Made by a program: the position numbers and the translations under genes | The notes under the pieces: model-generated | What the model was told of the DNA's origin: nothing | Database searches by the model: none | What the model saw: the letters and a program-made list of their open reading frames with translations, nothing else | Origin: Polaromonas sp. | GTDB taxonomy: Bacteria; Pseudomonadota; Gammaproteobacteria; Burkholderiales; Burkholderiaceae_C | Length of the DNA: 35,689 bases | Assembly: GCA_030655515.1 (NCBI GenBank) | Contig: JAURVI010000050.1 | Location: 1 to 35,689, forward strand | Direction: 5' to 3' | Shown here: piece by piece, positions 7,616 to 15,363 of the stretch | How the letters are laid out: each line of letters starts with the position of its first letter | Numbering within the stretch: position 1 is the stretch's first letter

Positions 7616-8601
7616 ACTTCACACCGATGAGACGCCTCGCCTTCGCGGCGCTGGCATGGGCCAGCCTCTGGAGCCTGCTCTTGCCAGCGCAGGCTCAGCC
7701 CGCCTATCCGAACAAGCCGATTGTGCTCATTGTGCCGTCCACCCCGGCGGGCGTGCTCGACGCCGTCGCCCGCATCCTGGCGAACGGGCTGGCCCAGCAG
7801 TTGGGGCAACAGGTCATCATTGACAACAAGCCGGGCGCCGGCGGCAACATTGGCGCCGAAGTCGCCGCCAAGGCGCCGGCGGATGGCTACACGCTGTTCA
7901 TCGGCTTCAACGCCACGCACGGCGCCAATCCGGCGCTGTTTGGCAAGCTGGCTTATGACCCGGTCAAGGACTTCGCGCCGGTCAGCCTGCTGGCCGCGGT
8001 GCCCAACATCATTTCGGTCAACCCGTCGACGTCCGTGCATTCGCTGGCAGAACTGGTGGCGCTGGCCAAGGCCAAGCCCAAGCAGCTCAGCTACGCCTCT
8101 TCCGGCAACGGCACCTCCACGCATCTGGCGGCAGAACTGTTCAAGGCCCGGGCCGACATCGACATCATGCACGTCCCGTACCGGGGCAGCGCGCCGGCGG
8201 TCGCCGACGTGGTGGCCGGGCATGTGCCCGTCATCGTCGACAGCGTGGTCTCGTCGGTATCGCAGGTCAAGGCGGGCAAGCTGCGGGGGCTGGCCACCAC
8301 CAGCCCCCGACGGCTCGCGGTGCTGCCCGATCTGCCTACCGTCGCGGAGTCGGGCTTCCCCGGCTTCGAGTCGACCGCCTGGCTCGGCGTGCTGGCGCCG
8401 GCCGGCACGCCGAGCGAGATCGTCAACCAGCTCAACGCCCACGTTCTCAAGGTGATGAGCCTGCCCGCGACGCATGAGAGGATGGCCAAGCTGGGCGCTG
8501 AAATCACAACGTCCACGCCCGAACAGTTCGCCGCCCACATCAAATCGGAAATCGCCAAGCTGGGGAAGGTGATCCGGGACGCGAAGATCAAGGTGGACTG
8601 A
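7612..8601 (+). CDS. Bug/TctC family periplasmic substrate-binding protein
   Basis: 329 residues with a signal peptide (basic MRR, hydrophobic stretch, cleavage likely after PAQAQ near residue 29). The mature part has the Bug hallmarks: YPNKPIVLIVP, the NKPGAGGNIGAE loop, SYASSGNGTSTHLAAELF and HVPYRGSAPAV. These proteins capture carboxylates in the periplasm; some feed TctAB transporters, while many in Burkholderiales stand alone. An AAGGA ribosome-binding site precedes the ATG. It is the first gene of a cluster encoding CoA ligase, acyl-CoA dehydrogenase, MaoC hydratase, SDR and citryl-CoA lyase-like enzymes, suggesting it captures the acid they degrade. No tctA or tctB is in the window. 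Confidence 0.93.
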   Translation: MNFTPMRRLAFAALAWASLWSLLLPAQAQPAYPNKPIVLIVPSTPAGVLDAVARILANGLAQQLGQQVIIDNKPGAGGNIGAEVAAKAPADGYTLFIGFNATHGANPALFGKLAYDPVKDFAPVSLLAAVPNIISVNPSTSVHSLAELVALAKAKPKQLSYASSGNGTSTHLAAELFKARADIDIMHVPYRGSAPAVADVVAGHVPVIVDSVVSSVSQVKAGKLRGLATTSPRRLAVLPDLPTVAESGFPGFESTAWLGVLAPAGTPSEIVNQLNAHVLKVMSLPATHERMAKLGAEITTSTPEQFAAHIKSEIAKLGKVIRDAKIKVD

Positions 8602-8616
8602 GGCGAAAACAAAATC

Positions 8617-8640
8617 CGGGCCGTTCGCTGAACCGGCCCG
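8617..8640 (+). promoter_or_regulatory. intercistronic hairpin between tctC and the SDR gene
   Basis: CGGGCCG (8617-8623) and CGGCCCG (8634-8640) are inverted around a 10-base loop. No T-run follows, so it is more likely an RNA-stabilising or attenuating hairpin than a full terminator. It could set the ratio of the receptor transcript to the downstream enzyme transcripts. Confidence 0.45.
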
Positions 8641-8660
8641 CCACATTTCACGGAGTTTCT

Positions 8661-9413
8661 ATGCGCTTGGGTTTAGAAGGCAAGGTGGCCATCGTCACCG
8701 GTTCGGGACGCGGCATCGGTGCCGAAACGGCGCGTGCATTGGCCGAGGAAGGCGCCAGGATCGTCGTCACCGACATTGACGCGCAAGCCAGCGCCGAGAG
8801 CTGCGCCGCGCTCACGCGCGACGGTTTCAACGCCATCGGCGTGGCGGCCGATGTCACCAAGGCCGCCGATGTCGAGCGCCTGGTGCAGGCGGCGCTCGAC
8901 GCCTTCGGCAGCGTGCATGTGCTGGTCAACAACGCCGGTTTCGCGCGCGACGCCCGCATCACCAAGCTCAGCGAAGCCGACTGGGACGCAGTGGTCGACA
9001 CCGTGCTCAAGGGCGCCTTCCTGTGCACCAAGGCGGTGGCGCCGGTGATGGCCGCGCAGCACTGGGGCCGCGTCGTCAACATCTCCTCGCGCGCCCACCT
9101 GGGCAACCCGGGGCAGGCCAACTACTCGGCGGCCAAGGCCGGCATCCTGGGCTTCAGCGCCGCGCTGGCGCTGGAACTGGGCCGCGACGGCATCACCGTC
9201 AACACCATCGCCCCCGGCTTCATCGAGACCGACGGCGTGCGCAACCTGCCGCACTACCAGAAGATCAAGGACAACGCGATCGCGCGTACGCCCATCGGCC
9301 GGCTGGGCGTGCCGCGCGACATTGCCAGCGCAGTGACCTTCCTGGCCAGCGAGGCCGCCGGCTACGTGACCGGCGCCACGCTGCACGTCACCGGCGGGCG
9401 TTACGCCACCTGA
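8661..9413 (+). CDS. SDR family oxidoreductase, FabG-like
   Basis: 250 residues, a classical short-chain dehydrogenase/reductase. The cofactor loop TGSGRGIG is near residue 14, NNAG is present and the catalytic triad is Ser142, Tyr155 and Lys159 (YSAAK). The sequence is FabG-like: VTDID after the second strand suggests preference for NAD(H), since an acidic residue sits at the ribose-binding position. It is followed 13 bp later by the acyl-CoA dehydrogenase. In this context it most likely oxidises a 3-hydroxyacyl-CoA or another hydroxyl-bearing intermediate rather than serving fatty acid synthesis. Substrate not determined. Confidence 0.92.
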   Translation: MRLGLEGKVAIVTGSGRGIGAETARALAEEGARIVVTDIDAQASAESCAALTRDGFNAIGVAADVTKAADVERLVQAALDAFGSVHVLVNNAGFARDARITKLSEADWDAVVDTVLKGAFLCTKAVAPVMAAQHWGRVVNISSRAHLGNPGQANYSAAKAGILGFSAALALELGRDGITVNTIAPGFIETDGVRNLPHYQKIKDNAIARTPIGRLGVPRDIASAVTFLASEAAGYVTGATLHVTGGRYAT

Positions 9414-9426
9414 ACGGGGAGTCGAC

Positions 9427-10575
9427 ATGGACTTCGGCTTCACCCCCGAACAGGACGCGATGCGCGAGTCAGTGCGCCGCTTCATGCGCGAGCGCGTCGC
9501 GCCGCGCGTGGCCGAATGCGAAAAGCAGCGCGAGTTCGCCTGGGACCTGCTGCCCCAGTTGCAGCCCTTCGGCTACCTGGGCGGCCTGCTGCCCGAGGCG
9601 GCCGGCGGCTTCGGCCTGAAGTACGCCGACTGGGCGATCCTGATGGAAGAAGCCGGCTACTGCTGGCTGTCGCTGCGCGTGATGATGAACTCGCTCAACA
9701 TCCTGGCGCAACTGCTGCACCGGCATGGCACGCCCGAGCAGCAGCAGCGCTACCTGAAGCCGCTGATCGCCGGCCAGCTCAAGCACTGGATGGCGATCAC
9801 CGAGCCCAACCACGGCTCCAACGTGGCCGGCATCGAGACCCGCGCCGAGGACAAGGGCGACCACTACCTCGTCAACGGCAACAAGCTGTGGATCACCAAC
9901 GGTATCCACGGCAACTTCGGTGTGCTGGTGGCGCGCACCTTCAGCGCCAGTTGCGACGGCGGCATCAGCCTGTTCATCGTCGACCGCGCGCAGACGCAAT
10001 ACGACGCGCGGCGCGCCGACGTGATGTTCATCCGCGCCACCGGCACCTCGCAGCTCGGCTTCAACGACGCCGTGGTGCCCAAGGCCAACCTGCTGGGCAA
10101 GGAAGGCGAAGGCCTGAAGGCCATCCTCACCGGGCTCAACTTCGGCCGCCTGAACGTGGCCATGGGCGCGGTCGGCGCGGCACGCTCTGCGCTCGACCTG
10201 TCCATCGACTACGCCCAGCAGCGCAAGCAGTTCGGCAAACCCATCGCCGGCTTCCAACTGGTGCAGAAGCTGATCGTCGACATGATGGTGCGCTGCGAGG
10301 CCGCTCGCGCCCTGGGCTACCGCGCCGCCTGGGCGCTGGATCAGGGCGGCGCGGCGCGTACCGAATGCTCGATCGCCAAGCTCTACGCCGCCGAGGCGGC
10401 GCATGAAGTGGCCGGCATGGCGCTGCAGGTGCATGGTGGCTCGGGCTACAGCGAAGACCTGCCCGTCGAGCGCATCTTCCGCGACACGCGCGGCGGCATG
10501 ATCCCCGAGGGCACGACCGAAATCCAGACGCTCATCATCGGGCGCGAGGTGCTCGGCGTCTCGGCGTTCCACTGA
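9427..10575 (+). CDS. acyl-CoA dehydrogenase
   Basis: 382 residues with the acyl-CoA dehydrogenase layout: N-terminal helical domain (MDFGFTPEQDAMRESVRRF), a beta domain with AITEPNHGSN and LWITNG for FAD and substrate, and a C-terminal helical domain with RKQFGKPIAGFQLVQ and the QVHGGSGYSEDLPVERIFRD region. The likely catalytic base is Glu361 in IPEGTTEIQ, where many family members have YEGT. The enzyme would introduce a 2,3-double bond into an acyl-CoA and pass electrons to an electron-transfer flavoprotein, which is not encoded here. It lies in a same-strand cluster with the ligase (12 bp downstream) and MaoC hydratase, consistent with a short beta-oxidation-like route. Confidence 0.93.
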   Translation: MDFGFTPEQDAMRESVRRFMRERVAPRVAECEKQREFAWDLLPQLQPFGYLGGLLPEAAGGFGLKYADWAILMEEAGYCWLSLRVMMNSLNILAQLLHRHGTPEQQQRYLKPLIAGQLKHWMAITEPNHGSNVAGIETRAEDKGDHYLVNGNKLWITNGIHGNFGVLVARTFSASCDGGISLFIVDRAQTQYDARRADVMFIRATGTSQLGFNDAVVPKANLLGKEGEGLKAILTGLNFGRLNVAMGAVGAARSALDLSIDYAQQRKQFGKPIAGFQLVQKLIVDMMVRCEAARALGYRAAWALDQGGAARTECSIAKLYAAEAAHEVAGMALQVHGGSGYSEDLPVERIFRDTRGGMIPEGTTEIQTLIIGREVLGVSAFH

Positions 10576-10587
10576 GGCGGCGCCGAC

Positions 10588-12123
10588 ATGGGCATGACCT
10601 TGCTCCACGCGCTGCGGCTGAACGCACGCCGTAATCCGCTGCGCACGGCGATCCGCTTCCGCGACACCGCGCTCAGCTACACGGAACTGCTGACACGCAC
10701 CGAGCGCGCCATGTGCGCCCTGGCCGAACTGGGCATCTCGCCGGGCGAGAAGGTGCCGATGCTGTCGCACAACCATGCCGACATGCTGGTGGCCTACTTC
10801 GCGCTCACCGGCATCGGCGCCATTCCCGCGCCGCTGAACTACCGCCTGGCCGACGATGACCTGCGCCACGGCATGAGCGCGGCGCATGCGCGCTTCGTGC
10901 TGCTCGGTTCGGGCTTCACCGAACGCGCCGAAGCACTGGCCGACCCGGCGCGGCGCTGGATCTGGTTCGCCGACGCCGAACCCCACGCGCCGGCCGGCGC
11001 GTTGTGCTGGCAGGCGCTGCAGGCATCCGGCACGGGCCCCGTACCCGAGGGCCGCGCCGGCAGCACCGTGATGCTGCACACCTCGGGCACCACCGGCCGG
11101 CCCAAGGGCGCCCTGCGTTCGCGCTTCGGCTTCGAGGAGCGCGCCATCGAACAGGGCTTCGGCATGGACGACCACACGCTGTGCGTGCTGCCGATCTGCC
11201 TGGGCGCCGGCTGCGTCTACACCCTGCTGCCGCTGTACCTGGGCGCCAGCATCCGACTGCACGAACACTTCGACGCCGGCGCCGTGATCGACGCCATCGA
11301 GCGCGAACGCATCCATTCGACCATGCTGCTGCCGGCGATGCTGCAGGCGATGGTCGAGCACCCGCGCTTCGCCAGTGCCGACCTGTCCAGCCTGCGCGTC
11401 ATCCAGTCCGGCGCCGGTGCGCTGTCGGGCGCGCTCAAGCGCGCGCTGCTCGGGCGTTTCGGCGACGGCATCCTCAACATCTACGCCGCGTCCAGCGAGG
11501 TCGGCCCCTACGCCAACCTGAAAGGCGCCGAGGTGCGCGACCACCTCGACAGCAACTGCGTCGGCCGGCCCTTCTTCGGCGTCGAGCTCAAGCTGCTGGG
11601 CGACGACGGACTCGAAGTGCCGCCCGGTGAGGTGGGCGAGATCTGCTGTCGCAGCGAGTCGCAATACGACGGCTACTTCGAAGACCCCGAGCTGACCGAG
11701 AGCACGCGCCGCGGCGATTTCCTCACCGTCGGCGACCTCGGCCGCCTGGACGCGAACGGCCTGCTGCACTTCGTGGGCCGCAAGCGCGACATCATCAAGA
11801 GCGGCGGCATCAACATCTACGCCTCCGAGATCGAGGAAGCGCTGCAGCAGCACCCGGCCGTGGCCGAAGCGCATTGCGTGGGCCTGCCCGACGACCGCTG
11901 GACCGAGCTGATCTGCGCCGTCATCGTGCCGCGCGCCGGCCAGCAGCCGACGGCCGACGACATCACCGCCTTCGCCGCCGCGCACCTGGCCGCCTACAAG
12001 AAACCCCGGCGCGTGGTCTTCATGGCCGAGGTGCCCAAGAACCTGACCGGCCGCGTGATCAAGACCCAGCTCGCCCTGCAGGTGCTGGGCCTGCCGGCCC
12101 CTGACATCAAGGAAACCGCATGA
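10588..12123 (+). CDS. class I acyl-CoA synthetase (AMP-forming)
   Basis: 511 residues of the ANL superfamily. The ATP-binding loop is MLHTSGTTGRPKGALRS, followed by the adenine motif YAASSEVG, the TVGDLGRLD aspartate and the hinge region GRKRDIIKSGGINIYASEIEE. These show activation of a carboxylic acid to the acyl-adenylate and then the CoA thioester. Oddly, the C-terminal motif that normally reads GK followed by a hydrophobic residue is TGRVIK, with Arg489 where the adenylation lysine is expected. The next gene overlaps by ATGA. As the only ligase of the cluster it is the probable entry step for the acid bound by the TctC protein. Specificity is unknown. Confidence 0.9.
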   Translation: MGMTLLHALRLNARRNPLRTAIRFRDTALSYTELLTRTERAMCALAELGISPGEKVPMLSHNHADMLVAYFALTGIGAIPAPLNYRLADDDLRHGMSAAHARFVLLGSGFTERAEALADPARRWIWFADAEPHAPAGALCWQALQASGTGPVPEGRAGSTVMLHTSGTTGRPKGALRSRFGFEERAIEQGFGMDDHTLCVLPICLGAGCVYTLLPLYLGASIRLHEHFDAGAVIDAIERERIHSTMLLPAMLQAMVEHPRFASADLSSLRVIQSGAGALSGALKRALLGRFGDGILNIYAASSEVGPYANLKGAEVRDHLDSNCVGRPFFGVELKLLGDDGLEVPPGEVGEICCRSESQYDGYFEDPELTESTRRGDFLTVGDLGRLDANGLLHFVGRKRDIIKSGGINIYASEIEEALQQHPAVAEAHCVGLPDDRWTELICAVIVPRAGQQPTADDITAFAAAHLAAYKKPRRVVFMAEVPKNLTGRVIKTQLALQVLGLPAPDIKETA

Positions 12124-12596
12124 ACATGTCCGCCCTGCGCGCCGAGCCCTGCTTCTTCGAAGACCTGGACATCGGCAACACCTTCGACAGCCCGACGCGC
12201 ACCGTCACCGAAGCCGACGTCGTCAACTTCGCCTGCCTGTCGGCCGACTTCAACCGCCTGCACGTGGACGCCGAGTTCGCCAAGGCCACACCCTACGGCC
12301 AGCGCATCGCGCACGGCCTGCTGGTGCTGTCCGTGATGTCGGGCCTGGTCACGCGCATGCAACTCAACCTGCACCTCGAACCCAGCCTGATGGGCCTGCT
12401 CGACATCCAGTGCCGCTTCCCCAAGCCCACCTTCATCGGCGACACGCTGCGCGTGCGCGTGGAAGTGGCCGAGAAGAGCGAGACCTCCAAACCCGACCGC
12501 GGCGTCGTGGCCTTCAAGCGCCAGGTCATCAACCAGCGCGGCGAGGTGGTGGTCGAAGGCGTGTGGAAGTTGCTGGTGCGCCGCCGACCGGTTTGA
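12120..12596 (+). CDS. MaoC family dehydratase
   Basis: 158 residues with a single hotdog domain. The hydratase 2 motif is seen around ACLSADFNRLHVDAEFAKAT and GQRIAHGLLVLSVMSGL, with the catalytic Asp and His pair (Asp in SADFNRLH, His in the loop before VDAEF). It starts within the ligase stop codon (ATGA), so it is translationally coupled. It would add water to the enoyl-CoA made by the acyl-CoA dehydrogenase. MaoC-like proteins also include itaconyl-CoA and mesaconyl-CoA hydratases that act on polycarboxylic CoA esters, which fits a neighbour of a citryl-CoA lyase-like enzyme. Confidence 0.9.
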   Translation: MNMSALRAEPCFFEDLDIGNTFDSPTRTVTEADVVNFACLSADFNRLHVDAEFAKATPYGQRIAHGLLVLSVMSGLVTRMQLNLHLEPSLMGLLDIQCRFPKPTFIGDTLRVRVEVAEKSETSKPDRGVVAFKRQVINQRGEVVVEGVWKLLVRRRPV

Positions 12597-12610
12597 CACG
12601 AGAACCCCTC

Positions 12611-13438
12611 ATGACCATCAAGACGCCCATCGGCTACACCACACGCGACGACATCTTCGTGCGCGGCCGCAACATTGCCACCGAGATCATCGGCAAGCTC
12701 GACTTCGTCGACATGATCTTCCTCGCCGCCACCGGCCAGACGCCAAGCGAGCCGATGAAGCGCATGAGCAATGCGCTCATCGTCACCGTCACCGACCACG
12801 GCCTGACGCCAAGCGCCATTGCCGCAAGGCTCACGATCCTGGGCGCGCCGGAATCGATTCAGGGCGCGGTGGCAGCCGGACTGCTGGGGGCTGGCAACCA
12901 TTTCCTGGGCACCATGCAGCTCAGCGCGCAGATGCTGCAGGACGCCGTGGCCGGGCTCGACCCCGACGCCGGCGACGCCGAGTTCGACGCCTGCGCGGTC
13001 GCGCTGGTGCGCGATCACCGCAGCAGCAAGCGCATCGTGCCCGGCATCGGCCACCCGATCCACATCAAAGGCGACCCGCGCGTTCCGGCGCTGCGCTCGC
13101 TGGCCGCCGAATGCGGCTTTGCCGGACGCCACTGGCGGCTGGCTGGCGCCATCGAACGCGCCGCCCAGGCCGAATACGGCAAGCTGTTGCCACTCAACGC
13201 CGCCGGCGCCGTCGGCGCGTCGGTCTCCGACATGGGGCTGGAGCCGATGTGGGCGCGCGGCTTCGCCCTGATCGGCCGCTCGGCCGGGCTGGTGGCGCAC
13301 CTGATCGACGAAAAGCGCGCGCCGCTCGGCCAGAAGCTGTGGGATCTGGTGCTGGCGCAGGACGACAGCGCCGAACTGGCCGGCCACGACAACCCGATTC
13401 CGCAACGCGCCGGCAAGGCACGAAACCCGCCGGCTTGA
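12611..13438 (+). CDS. citryl-CoA lyase-like protein (citrate synthase fold)
   Basis: 275 residues, about the size of the small C-terminal-type citrate synthase relatives annotated as citryl-CoA lyase. Features are QGAVAAGLLGAGNHFLG (His97), GIGHPIHIKGDPRVPAL (His148, matching the GxGH...DPR motif of citrate synthase) and RSAGLVAHLIDE. The reaction would be cleavage or formation of a carbon-carbon bond next to a CoA thioester, for example citryl-CoA to acetyl-CoA and oxaloacetate. Where relatives usually have N-V/I-D-G, this protein has N196-A-A-G, so the usual catalytic aspartate seems replaced by alanine. The start at 12611 follows the MaoC gene by 14 bp; a longer open frame beginning at 12410 is only the alternate frame of maoC. 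Last gene of the operon. Confidence 0.85.
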   Translation: MTIKTPIGYTTRDDIFVRGRNIATEIIGKLDFVDMIFLAATGQTPSEPMKRMSNALIVTVTDHGLTPSAIAARLTILGAPESIQGAVAAGLLGAGNHFLGTMQLSAQMLQDAVAGLDPDAGDAEFDACAVALVRDHRSSKRIVPGIGHPIHIKGDPRVPALRSLAAECGFAGRHWRLAGAIERAAQAEYGKLLPLNAAGAVGASVSDMGLEPMWARGFALIGRSAGLVAHLIDEKRAPLGQKLWDLVLAQDDSAELAGHDNPIPQRAGKARNPPA

Positions 13439-13505
13439 CCCCCTGCGGGCGCGCCAGTCGCCAAGGGGACCCGCGTTCGCGGAGCGATTTGTCAAAATTT
13501 CAGCC

Positions 13506-14174
13506 ATGGGAACCCTCTACCTCGTACGCCACGGCCAAGCCTCGTTCGGTGCCGACGACTACGACCAGCTCAGCGAACTGGGCCGCCAGCAGAGCTTGCG
13601 GCTGGGCGAATACTTCGCAGGCAGGGGCATTGCTTTCGATGGCTTGATCGCCGGAACCTTGCGCCGGCATCAGCAGACGCTCCAGGGCATCTGCGAAGGC
13701 ATGAAGCGGGCGGGCGAGCATCTGCCGTGGCCGGGCCTGAACGAGTACGACAGCGCGGCGGTGATCGCCGCCATCCACCCGCACACGCTGGAAAAGCCCG
13801 GCTCGCCCGAGACATACCGCCAGTACTTTCGCCTCTTGCGCGACGGCCTGACGCAGTGGATGGCCGGGGTGGTGAGCCCGCGCGGCATGCCCAGCTACAA
13901 CGACTTCGTGGCGGGAGTCGTCAGCGCGCTGAACCATGTGCGCGCCAACCATGATGGACAAAATGTGTTGCTCGTCAGCAGCGGCGGCCCGATTTCCACC
14001 GCGGTGGGCCATGTGCTGGGCACGTCACCGGAAGCAACGATTGAGCTGAATCTGCGCATCCGCAACAGTTCGGTTACCGAGTTTGCCTTCACGCCGAAGC
14101 GGCACATGCTGGTGACTTACAACACCTTGCCGCATCTGGACTCAGAACATGCGAGCTGGGTGACCTACACGTGA
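13506..14174 (+). CDS. histidine phosphatase family protein
   Basis: 222 residues of the phosphoglycerate-mutase-like superfamily. The N-terminal catalytic motif LYLVRHGQASFG gives the phospho-accepting His9 with Arg8. The usual second histidine, in an HGG motif near the C-terminal third, is replaced by serine (VSSGGPIST, Ser159). The canonical roles are phosphomonoester hydrolysis or SixA-like dephosphorylation; the altered second site leaves the activity uncertain. It lies 67 bp after the citryl-CoA lyase gene and may have its own promoter, since a CAAAAT hexamer sits 7 bp before the ATG and no ribosome-binding site is seen. It converges with cutA. Confidence 0.87.
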   Translation: MGTLYLVRHGQASFGADDYDQLSELGRQQSLRLGEYFAGRGIAFDGLIAGTLRRHQQTLQGICEGMKRAGEHLPWPGLNEYDSAAVIAAIHPHTLEKPGSPETYRQYFRLLRDGLTQWMAGVVSPRGMPSYNDFVAGVVSALNHVRANHDGQNVLLVSSGGPISTAVGHVLGTSPEATIELNLRIRNSSVTEFAFTPKRHMLVTYNTLPHLDSEHASWVTYT

Positions 14175-14187
14175 GGCACTGAGGCCA

Positions 14188-14517
14188 TCAACTGTCCAAC
14201 GTACCGGCCCGCAGCCATTGCAGGTAACCCTTTGATCCCGCCGTGATCGGCAACAACACCAGCTCGGGTGTCTCGTAAGCGTGGTGCGCACGGATGAAGG
14301 CTTCCAGCGCCGGGTACAACGCCGCGCGCGTTTTGATCAGCAGCAGGTATTCCGCTTCACGCCGGCTTTGACCTTGCCAGACATAAAAACACTTGACCGG
14401 AAACACTTGCACGCAGGCGGCAAGCTGCGCTTCGACCATTTTTTGCGCCAGCGATTCGGCAGCCGCTTCGCTGTCTATGCTGGTCATCACCATGCAGCAG
14501 GGAGGGGGCTGATCCAT
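14188..14517 (-). CDS. cutA: divalent cation tolerance protein CutA
   Basis: 109 residues, close to the usual 105-112 of CutA1. The conserved segments are present: AQKMVEAQLAACVQVFPV, YVWQGQSRREAEYLLLIKT and HAYETPELVLLPI, which build the trimeric ferredoxin-like fold resembling PII. CutA is a cytosolic, very stable trimer historically tied to copper tolerance, although its true role is unsettled. It is the last gene of a minus-strand set, starting 12 bp after the stop of the creatininase-family gene. Confidence 0.95.
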   Translation of the reverse strand: MDQPPPCCMVMTSIDSEAAAESLAQKMVEAQLAACVQVFPVKCFYVWQGQSRREAEYLLLIKTRAALYPALEAFIRAHHAYETPELVLLPITAGSKGYLQWLRAGTLDS

Positions 14518-14529
14518 AGGCGTGACCGG

Positions 14530-15330
14530 TCAAAGGGGGTCCAGTCGGCCGATTTCCTGCAACAAGGCCGCCAGCGCCGAACCGCTGGCCTGCAGCACGG
14601 CCAGCCCTTTTTCAGCGGTGGCGGCGGCGGCATTTCCGGCCGCGCCGTGGGGGTTGAGGTCCTGCACGGCCCAGGCAAGTCTGGCGCTGCTGCCGTTGCC
14701 CAGGATGCCGAACGCTTGCGCCCGGTCCTGGCTGCTGGAATGAAAATCCTGCGCCTGGTCCATGTCAACCTTGTCCGGGTGCAGCGCCAGCATCATCGAG
14801 GTTTCGACCTCTCCGCCATGCACGCCAAAACGCTCTTCCTCGGGACCGAACAACTGCCGCACCCCGGTGGGCAAGGGCAGGCTGAAGGTGTTGACGGTCA
14901 ACACTGTCATGGCCCAACGGGCACGCAGTTCGCGGCCCACAATGTCCAGCGTGGAGACATTGCCGCCGTGCGAATTGAGCAGCACCAGTTTTCGGATGCC
15001 GGTGCGTGCAATGCATTCCCCCAGATCGACCCAGCTTTGAATCAGCGTGGCCGCGCCCAGCATCAATGTGCCGGCGAAGGCCACGTGCTCGATGCTGCGG
15101 CCCACGGTTTGCGTCGGTAAAAACAGCACGGGTGCGCCATCCAGATGCGGCAGGCAGTGCGCGATGACGCCGTTGACCAGATCGGTATCGACGCTGAGCG
15201 GCAAGTGCGGGCCATGCTGCTCGATGGCGGCAACCGGCAACACGGCAATGGTGGCGGCTGCGTCCAGGCGGGTGAAGTCAGGACTTGTCAGGTCAGCCCA
15301 AAAGTAGCGATGCCGGGTGGGGGAGGTCAT
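14530..15330 (-). CDS. creatininase family protein
   Basis: 266 residues of the creatininase/creatinine amidohydrolase family (PF02633). Metal-binding motifs are visible: AAIEQHGPHLPLSVDTDL (Glu, His, Asp), LLNSHGGN and VHGGEVETSMML, matching the dinuclear-metal site of creatininase and of related enzymes such as 3-dehydro-scyllo-inosose hydrolase or MftE-type peptidases. It most likely hydrolyses a cyclic amide or similar bond in the cytosol. The substrate cannot be inferred. It sits between the radical SAM gene (33 bp upstream) and cutA (12 bp downstream) on the minus strand, so the three may be cotranscribed. Confidence 0.9.
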   Translation of the reverse strand: MTSPTRHRYFWADLTSPDFTRLDAAATIAVLPVAAIEQHGPHLPLSVDTDLVNGVIAHCLPHLDGAPVLFLPTQTVGRSIEHVAFAGTLMLGAATLIQSWVDLGECIARTGIRKLVLLNSHGGNVSTLDIVGRELRARWAMTVLTVNTFSLPLPTGVRQLFGPEEERFGVHGGEVETSMMLALHPDKVDMDQAQDFHSSSQDRAQAFGILGNGSSARLAWAVQDLNPHGAAGNAAAATAEKGLAVLQASGSALAALLQEIGRLDPL

Positions 15331-15363
15331 GCTCGTATTGTGCGGCTTGTGCGGCTTGCCGTC

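Noticed and set aside
9469..11985. 838-codon open frame on the minus strand opposite the acyl-CoA dehydrogenase and ligase
   Set aside because: Long antisense frames are expected in very GC-rich genes; the product is a low-complexity Arg/Ala/Gly/His-rich sequence, and the plus-strand genes have clear domains.
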